A DNA stretch of 10,727 nt from an uncultured Collinsella sp. (GTDB taxonomy: Bacteria; Actinomycetota; Coriobacteriia; Coriobacteriales; Coriobacteriaceae), in the NCBI GenBank assembly GCA_934650975.1, contig CAKUFW010000068.1, forward strand, positions 1 to 10,727. The letters are read 5' to 3'. The notes below the pieces were generated by a model, which made no database searches, was not told the DNA's origin, and saw only the letters and a program-made list of their open reading frames with translations. A program made the position numbers and the translations under genes. Shown here one piece after another: positions 6,897-10,727 of this stretch. The stretch's first letter is position 1, and the number at the start of each line of letters is the position of its first letter.

Positions 6897-8860
6897 ATGA
6901 GGACCAAACGCTCGTGGAATGCCCCGTCATCGTGGGTACGGCGGGCCACGTCGACCATGGCAAGTCGGCGCTTATCGAGGCGCTGACGGGCAAAAATCCC
7001 GACCGCTTGGAGGTCGAGCGTCGCCGCGGCATGACCGTGGAGCTCGGCTTTGGCGAGCTGGCCCTGCCGAGCGACAAGATCGTGGGCCTGGTCGATGTGC
7101 CGGGACATGCGCACTACCTGCGCGCCATGGTGCAGGGCGCGACGGGCATCGATGTGGCCGTGTTGGTTGTCTCGGCCGTTGAGGGCGTTATGCCGCAGAC
7201 CCGCGAGCACGTGCATGTGCTGGAGCTGTTGGGCGTCACGCACATGGTGGTCGCGCTGACGATGTGCGACCTAGCCGACGCCGAGATGACCGAGCTTGCG
7301 GAGCTCGATGTTGATGACTTTTTGTCGGACACTGTGTTTGCGGGTGCTCCGATCGTTCCCGTGTCGTCCAAGACGGGCGAGGGGATTGATGCGTTGCTGG
7401 TCGCGCTCGACGAGTGCGTAGATGCCTGCTGGGATGCTTGCCGCGACCGCGCCGAGTGCACCGACGCCACGCCGCGCCTGCCGATCGATCGCTGTTTTAC
7501 GATCAAGGGCGCTGGTACCGTTGTGACGGGAACGCTGCACGATGCGCCGATCGCGGTGGGCGACGAGCTCGTCGCGCTACCGTCGCGTACGGCCTGTCGC
7601 GTGCGCGGGATTCAGGTGCATGGCGACACGCAGCGGGCGCTGCCCGGTCAGCGTGTGGCGCTCAACCTGGTGGGCGATGGCGTCGCTTCGCTCGACCGTG
7701 GCGAGATGCTCGGTGTGGAGGGCCGCTTTGGCCAGACACTGCGTTTTATGATGACGTTTACATATTTGGGCCGCGAGGGCGCCAAGCCGCGTGTGCTCGA
7801 GTCGGGCGCGCGCGTGCACGTGATGGCGGGTACGGCGGAGGTCGTCGGCCGCATCATGCTCATGGAGGGCGAGGCGCCCATGGCGGTGGGCGAGACGCGT
7901 ACCGTTCAGGTGCGCTTGGAAGACCCGCTGCCGCTGCGCTCCGGCGACCATGCCGTGGTGCTGTCGTATTCGCCGGTGATGCTCATTGGCGGCGGGCGCG
8001 TGCTGCTGTCACGTTGCCGTCGCTCGCGCGAGCTTGCCGACGGGGAGCGTGCACTGTATGCGGCGCTCGAAGCCTGGGATGTTGCTAGTGCGGTCGACGC
8101 GTGGCTGGCGCTGCAGGCGCTGCCGGTTACGGCTGCCGATGTTGTTGCGGCGCTGGATGCTGCTGCCGGCGATGTTGAGGCTGCGCTGCGTGCGCTGGTG
8201 GACCAGGGTGCGGTGCGCGAGCTTGCCGCGGGCGACGTGGCGCTGTACGCGAGTGCTGCCGTGCTTGATGGTGCGATGGATACGCTCGCGACGACCCTCT
8301 CGGCCATGCATGCGGCGGCTCCCAAGGAGACGGGCTTTACACCCGGCGCCGTCGCACATGCCGCCTGGCCTGCCGCCGACGATGCCGTTGCCGCGGCTCT
8401 GATTGCCGAGGGCTGCTCGCGTGGCGTGTGTGCCTCCGAGGGAGCCGAGGTGTTCGACCCGCACTCCGCTGCCGCCGCGGCGCGCGTGGTGCGCGAGGCT
8501 TGCGAGCGTATCGTTGCCCTGCTGGACGAGGCCGGGCTCGATGCGCCGGCGTTACCCGAGGTGGGCGAGCGGTTGCAGCTCGATCGCGACACCATGACGC
8601 GTGCCCTGCGCGAGCTTTCGCTCAACCGCTCAATCGTGAAGGTTGAGCGCGACGTTGCCCTGTCTGCTGCCGCCGAGGCCCACGCGCGCGAGCTCGTCGC
8701 CGCGGCCATTGCCGACGCCGGCGGCGCTGCCACCACGAGCGTGCTGCGCGAGGCCCTGGGCGTGTCGCGCAAACGTGCCATCAGCATCTTGGAGCACCTG
8801 GATGCCGTGCGCTTTACGGTGCTCGACAAAGAAGCCGGCGGCCTGCGCTCCCTGCGCTAG
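6893..8860 (+). CDS. selB: Selenocysteine-specific elongation factor SelB
   Basis: SelB is a GTPase that carries Sec-tRNA(Sec) to UGA codons marked by a SECIS hairpin in the mRNA. It has 655 residues (E. coli 614). The GTPase domain shows G1 GHVDHGKS (18-25), G2 with Thr48 in RRGMTVELG, and G3 DVPGH (68-72). The EF-Tu-like domain 2 begins near LPIDRCFTIKGAGTVVTGT. The C-terminal winged-helix, SECIS-binding part ends with LREALGVSRKRAISILEHLD, close to the E. coli SelB end. The G4 site reads LTMCD (122-126) where SelB and EF-Tu have T/N-K-x-D: the lysine is Met124. The start at 6893 overlaps the selA stop by 4 bp (ATGA) and implies translational coupling; the frame is open back to GTG 6869. 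The region before the C-terminal domains is very Ala-rich. Confidence 0.96.
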   Translation: MNEDQTLVECPVIVGTAGHVDHGKSALIEALTGKNPDRLEVERRRGMTVELGFGELALPSDKIVGLVDVPGHAHYLRAMVQGATGIDVAVLVVSAVEGVMPQTREHVHVLELLGVTHMVVALTMCDLADAEMTELAELDVDDFLSDTVFAGAPIVPVSSKTGEGIDALLVALDECVDACWDACRDRAECTDATPRLPIDRCFTIKGAGTVVTGTLHDAPIAVGDELVALPSRTACRVRGIQVHGDTQRALPGQRVALNLVGDGVASLDRGEMLGVEGRFGQTLRFMMTFTYLGREGAKPRVLESGARVHVMAGTAEVVGRIMLMEGEAPMAVGETRTVQVRLEDPLPLRSGDHAVVLSYSPVMLIGGGRVLLSRCRRSRELADGERALYAALEAWDVASAVDAWLALQALPVTAADVVAALDAAAGDVEAALRALVDQGAVRELAAGDVALYASAAVLDGAMDTLATTLSAMHAAAPKETGFTPGAVAHAAWPAADDAVAAALIAEGCSRGVCASEGAEVFDPHSAAAAARVVREACERIVALLDEAGLDAPALPEVGERLQLDRDTMTRALRELSLNRSIVKVERDVALSAAAEAHARELVAAAIADAGGAATTSVLREALGVSRKRAISILEHLDAVRFTVLDKEAGGLRSLR

Positions 8861-8871
8861 GGCCCCTCATC

Positions 8872-8938
8872 AGTTGCGGTGAAATACGGACTGTTTATCC
8901 CTATATCTAGTCCATTTAGTCCGTATTCCACCGCAACT
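8872..8938 (+). repeat. Inverted repeat (21-nt arms) downstream of selB
   Basis: The arms 8872-8892 and 8918-8938 are inverse complements over 21 nt with one A·C mismatch, around a 25-nt AT-rich loop. It starts 11 bp after the selB stop. No T-run follows, so it is not a typical intrinsic terminator. It could slow polymerase, protect the selAB mRNA 3' end, or be a small mobile palindromic repeat. Its arm sequence is unrelated to that of the next hairpin. Confidence 0.85.
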
Positions 8939-8945
8939 TCCAACC

Positions 8946-8974
8946 AGTCTTGTTGGGATGGGGCTGTTGTCGCT
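8946..8974 (+). repeat. Diverged direct copy of the following hairpin arm
   Basis: This 29-nt stretch matches 8979-9007 at 24 of 29 positions, at an offset of 33 nt. It is a decayed direct copy of the left arm of the 40-nt inverted repeat that follows. Confidence 0.7.
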
Positions 8975-8975
8975 G

Positions 8976-9084
8976 GGTAGTCTTTTTGGGACGGGGCTAT
9001 TTTAGCTACCCCGGCTGGTAATGCGACGGTTAGGTTGGTTGACGGCCGGGGCAGCTAAAATAGCCCCGTCCCAAAAAGACTACC
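8976..9084 (+). repeat. Long inverted repeat (40-nt arms) between selB and selC
   Basis: The arms 8976-9015 and 9045-9084 pair over 40 nt with a single A·C mismatch (A9008 with C9052), around a 29-nt loop. The arm contains GGGACGGGGCTATTTTAGCT. Near-perfect pairing over this length implies recent origin or selection. It encodes no protein and lacks a following T-run. Its right arm ends 11 nt before the extended -10 of selC. It looks like a palindromic REP/MITE-type unit, but no transposase is in the window and terminal duplications were not seen. Confidence 0.88.
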
Positions 9085-9094
9085 TTGCCTGGTT

Positions 9095-9103
9095 TGGTAA
9101 AAT
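9095..9103 (+). promoter_or_regulatory. Extended -10 promoter of selC
   Basis: TGGTAAAAT is a TGn extended -10 joined to TAAAAT (5 of 6 to consensus). It ends 12 nt before the first base of tRNA-Sec, the right distance for a short 5' leader. No good -35 is present (the spot falls in the right arm of the long inverted repeat), which an extended -10 can compensate for. Confidence 0.55.
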
Positions 9104-9115
9104 ATCGCCGCACTT

Positions 9116-9212
9116 GGGAACGGATGGGCTCCGGTGGGCTCCGCGGTCCTCAAAACCGTTGCGAGGCGTGCAAAACGTCTTGGATGTGTTCGATTCACAT
9201 ACGTTCCCGCCA
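9116..9212 (+). tRNA. selC: tRNA-Sec (anticodon TCA)
   Basis: This is the selenocysteine tRNA, serylated and then converted by SelA and delivered by SelB. It is 97 nt with an encoded CCA (9210-9212) and discriminator G9209. Folded by hand: acceptor 9116-9123 with 9201-9208 (seven pairs, and G·A at the eighth); six-pair D stem 9126-9131/9136-9141 with tight loop CGGT; anticodon stem 9143-9147/9155-9159 with loop CCTCAAA and anticodon TCA at 9150-9152; seven-pair variable arm 9163-9169/9175-9181; T stem 9184-9188/9196-9200 with loop TTCGATT. The long D stem, long variable arm and UCA anticodon define tRNA-Sec. Two oddities are C instead of U at position 33 and the G9123·A9201 mismatch at the acceptor-T junction. 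It has its own extended -10 and terminator. Confidence 0.96.
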
Positions 9213-9220
9213 TACGCTAC

Positions 9221-9276
9221 CAGCGCTTTTGTGCTCGCGGTCTTGCTGCGTGCCGCAAAGGCGCTGTTTTGTTTTT
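9221..9276 (+). terminator. Rho-independent terminator of selC
   Basis: CAGCGCTTTTG (9221-9231) pairs with CAAAGGCGCTG (9256-9266), 11 pairs with one G·U. TTTTGTTTTT follows at 9267-9276. It starts 9 nt after the tRNA CCA, so selC is likely a single transcription unit and mobA needs its own promoter, for which no clear candidate is seen in 9277-9366. Confidence 0.88.
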
Positions 9277-9366
9277 GCACGAGCTTGTCATAACGCCGCT
9301 ATTTCGGTGACTGTATTTAGCTTCGTGCTTTGGGTTTCGAGCAAGCCGATGGGGGTGTTTTGCCGT

Positions 9367-9999
9367 ATGACTACCGTAAGACGGGCGGATCTTTCTTGCG
9401 TCGTCCAGGCAGGCGGGATGTCGTCGCGCATGGGCTGCGACAAGGCGCGCATGACGTTTTGCGGCAAGCCCCTGATCGAGCGCGTGCTGGAGCGGCTCGC
9501 TCTGGTCGGCAGCGAGCTTGTTGTGACGACTTCGCGCCCCGAGGAGCTTGCCTATCTTGAGGAGCTCGAGTTTGATGATTTGGTTCCGCGCGTGGTGATG
9601 GATCTGGACGGCCCCGCCGGGGCCATGCGCGGCATCGCGAGCTCGCTGGCTGCCGCTCGGCTGCCGCTCGTGGCGATCGTCGCTTGCGACATGCCGTTCG
9701 TTTCGCCGGAGCTGATCGGCGTACTTGCGGATCGGGTCAAGGAGGGCCCGCTCGACGTGTGCGTGCCGCGCGAAGAGCGGGGGATTGAGCCGCTCTGTGC
9801 TGTCTGGCGTCGCGATGCCTGTGCGCCGGCGGCTCGCGAGCTCCTCGCCAGCGATCGCCAACGCATCCGCTGCCTGATCGACCGAGTGCATGCCGGCTAT
9901 CTAGACGAGCCGCAAATCATCGCGGCAGCGGGCTCGCTCCTCTGCTTCGAAAACGTCAATACGCCCGAGGAGTTTGCGGCAGCCGAGCTGCTCGCCTAG
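9367..9999 (+). CDS. mobA: Molybdenum cofactor guanylyltransferase MobA
   Basis: MobA transfers GMP from GTP to Mo-molybdopterin, giving the MGD cofactor used by formate dehydrogenases and other DMSO reductase family enzymes. It has 210 residues (E. coli 194). The nucleotide-binding motif QAGGMSSRMGCDKA (14-27) is the family's LAGGxSxRMGxDKA with Gln in place of Leu. Further family marks are DLDGPAGAMRGI (the usual DGPLAGI with a short insertion), ACDMPFV with Asp108, the GIEPLCAVWRR stretch, and ENVNTPEE near the C-terminus (Asn196). The start at 9367 puts about 13 residues before the motif. ATG 9349 is an alternative but would include the GGGGG (9351-9355) that could serve as a weak ribosome binding site. 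The longer open frame back to 9085 crosses tRNA-Sec and is not coding. It is followed after 15 bp by the DUF3343 gene. Confidence 0.92.
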   Translation: MTTVRRADLSCVVQAGGMSSRMGCDKARMTFCGKPLIERVLERLALVGSELVVTTSRPEELAYLEELEFDDLVPRVVMDLDGPAGAMRGIASSLAAARLPLVAIVACDMPFVSPELIGVLADRVKEGPLDVCVPREERGIEPLCAVWRRDACAPAARELLASDRQRIRCLIDRVHAGYLDEPQIIAAAGSLLCFENVNTPEEFAAAELLA

Positions 10000-10004
10000 A
10001 CGAT

Positions 10005-10009
10005 GGGAG
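10005..10009 (+). promoter_or_regulatory. Ribosome binding site that sets the DUF3343 gene start
   Basis: GGGAG lies 5 nt before the ATG at 10015. It falls inside the alternative four-codon-longer reading from ATG 10003, so 10015 is the better start. Confidence 0.55.
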
Positions 10010-10014
10010 TTGCC

Positions 10015-10410
10015 ATGTCTCACGATATCTGCCCCGACACCGGGGAACCTTGTACTTGCGACGGGTCCGAGCCCTGCACCTGCGGCTGCGGCGGTTGCGG
10101 GCATACGGCCGAGGAAGAGGCCGCTGCGGCCGCGTATCGCGAGTCGCATCGCGAGGCCCCATCAGGTGGTGTCCTCGACCACGAACGCAAGATTATTGTG
10201 TCGTTCGACAGCACCTTTGATGTGATGGAGTGTGAGCAGCTGTGCCTTGCCGCCGGCGTGCCCGGGCGCATTATGCCGCTGCCCGGTTCCATCACCGCCG
10301 GCTGCGGCCTGTGCTGGGCCATGCCATTCTCGGGCGACGCCCTCGCGGCCTTCCGCGCCGCCACCGAAGCCCGCATAACCCCCGCCGACTATCATCAGCT
10401 CGTCCTCTAA
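10015..10410 (+). CDS. Cys-rich N-terminus plus DUF3343 (putative Se/S carrier-like) protein
   Basis: This is a small cytoplasmic protein of 131 residues with two parts. The first 30 residues hold seven cysteines (6, 13, 15, 21, 23, 25, 28) in CTCDGSEPCTCGCGGCGH, a likely metal- or chalcogen-binding segment. After an acidic/Ala linker, residues from about 58 to 131 look like DUF3343: KIIVSFDSTFDVMECEQLC, GVPGRIMPLPGSITAGCGLCW, and a C-terminal DALAAFRAA stretch. The CGLC pair matches the conserved Cys position of that family. DUF3343 is named a putative Se/S carrier-like domain and has been linked to selenium use by genome comparison; no reaction is proven. It follows mobA by 15 bp, probably in the same transcript, and lies 0.8 kb from selC, which fits a role in selenium or Mo-cofactor sulfur/selenium handling. 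That role is inference. Confidence 0.75.
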   Translation: MSHDICPDTGEPCTCDGSEPCTCGCGGCGHTAEEEAAAAAYRESHREAPSGGVLDHERKIIVSFDSTFDVMECEQLCLAAGVPGRIMPLPGSITAGCGLCWAMPFSGDALAAFRAATEARITPADYHQLVL

Positions 10411-10415
10411 CCACC

Positions 10416-10457
10416 AAAACCACCACATTGGGGACAGGCACCTTTTGTGGTGGTTTT
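10416..10457 (+). repeat. Hairpin with GGGGACAGG loop after the DUF3343 gene
   Basis: AAAACCACCACA (10416-10427) pairs perfectly with TGTGGTGGTTTT (10446-10457) over 12 nt, leaving an 18-nt loop with GGGGACAGGCACC. It begins 6 bp after the stop. The right arm ends in TTTT, so it could end transcription, though the T-run is part of the stem. The arms with a GGGAC-type motif recall the selB-selC repeat but differ in sequence. Confidence 0.7.
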
Positions 10458-10669
10458 AGTCCATGTGGACGAAACAGCTTCGAAACACGGATTTTGCACG
10501 TCGGGTACTCAAAAACGCATCTACCTGCATCGTAATCAAAACGAAACATCCGCTCGTCGGCTTATGCGTAACTTTGCTGCAACAGTGCGATATTATCCAT
10601 ACTCGATAAAGCTCACGGCGCATAGGGCGCCGCGAACGACACCTTTCTTATCCATCAATTGGAGGAAGC
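10458..10669 (+). other. Non-coding leader upstream of the glutamate dehydrogenase gene
   Basis: No gene is seen in these 212 bases, and base composition is visibly more AT-rich than in the genes. A weak promoter candidate is TTGCTG (10574-10579), an 18-nt spacer, and CATACT (10598-10603); neither box is close to consensus. A small hairpin in the leader pairs CGGCGC (10616-10621) with GCGCCG (10627-10632) around a 5-nt loop. A strong ribosome binding site GGAGGAAG lies at 10661-10668. Confidence 0.45.
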
Positions 10670-10727
10670 ATGAGCTACACGCAGAAAGTTCTCGACGAGC
10701 TCAAGGCCCGCTATCCCGAGCAGCCTG
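10670..10727 (+). CDS. gdhA: Probable glutamate dehydrogenase (first 19 codons only)
   Basis: Only MSYTQKVLDELKARYPEQP is in the window; the gene runs off the end. This resembles the N-terminus of hexameric glutamate dehydrogenases of gut anaerobes, such as the clostridial MSKYVDRVIAEVEKKYADEP. If correct, the enzyme interconverts glutamate with 2-oxoglutarate and ammonia. GGAGGAAG ends 1 nt before the ATG when counted to its last G, with the GGAGG core 4 nt away, and a 200-bp leader precedes it, so it is a separate transcription unit from the sel/mob genes. The assignment rests on 19 residues, so it is tentative. Confidence 0.6.
   Translation, partial: MSYTQKVLDELKARYPEQP

Noticed and set aside
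8872..8938. First selB-selC hairpin as a tRNA or an intrinsic terminator
   Set aside because: It is one simple stem with a 25-nt loop, no cloverleaf, and no T-run after the right arm.
8872..9084. CRISPR array
   Set aside because: There are inverted, not regularly spaced direct repeats, only one degenerate direct copy, and no cas genes.
9021..9293. Small + strand open frame over the hairpin and tRNA-Sec
   Set aside because: It overlaps the long inverted repeat and the tRNA gene and has no recognisable protein features.
9285..9319. Promoter for mobA from TTGTCA and TATTTA
   Set aside because: The two boxes are 23 nt apart, too far for a standard sigma-70-type promoter.
9085..9366. N-terminal extension of mobA by 94 codons
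   Set aside because: The frame is open but crosses the selC promoter, all of tRNA-Sec and its terminator, and the translation has no MobA similarity.

Overview
The window is about 65-70 % GC by eye. Genes are tightly packed and all lie on the + strand. The protein set and gene content suggest a Collinsella-like member of the Coriobacteriia (gut actinobacteria); this is inferred from style and content, not from a phylogenetic marker. No CRISPR array, insertion sequence, phage or toxin gene is visible. Most of the window is a metabolic block built on formate, hydrogen, molybdenum and selenium.

Region 1 (1-3224) is the distal end of a formate hydrogenlyase (FHL) operon. It holds the C-terminal part of a HycF/HyfH-type ferredoxin subunit, the HycG/HyfI-type [NiFe]-hydrogenase small subunit, the HycH maturation protein, the HycI maturation protease and a FocA-type formate channel. 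The F-G-H-I order is that of the E. coli hyc operon. Junctions are tight (2 bp, 0 bp, 1 bp overlap, then 39 bp), and a strong intrinsic terminator follows focA.

Region 2 (3268-5385) is a 705-residue molybdopterin/4Fe-4S oxidoreductase of the PsrA/PhsA-like type. It has Cys, not selenocysteine, at the expected Mo-ligand position.

Region 3 (5439-9276) holds three of the four core selenocysteine genes: selA and selB, overlapping by ATGA, then a spacer with two long hairpins, then a complete tRNA-Sec gene (selC) with its own extended -10 promoter and terminator. selD is not in the window.

Region 4 (9367-10410) is mobA (Mo cofactor guanylylation) followed closely by a small protein with a Cys-rich N-terminus and a DUF3343 (Se/S-carrier-like) domain.

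Region 5 (10411-10727) is a hairpin, a 5' leader with a weak promoter candidate, and the first 19 codons of a probable glutamate dehydrogenase.

Taken together: FocA moves formate, FHL turns formate into CO2 and H2, the sel genes can supply selenocysteine for a formate dehydrogenase encoded elsewhere, and MobA makes the guanylylated Mo cofactor needed by that enzyme and by the oxidoreductase here. No wholly new system stands out. The points most worth a second look are the selB-selC repeat structure, the altered GTPase G4 motif in SelB, the C33 anticodon loop and mismatched acceptor pair of tRNA-Sec, and the Cys-rich DUF3343 protein in a Sec/Mo gene cluster.
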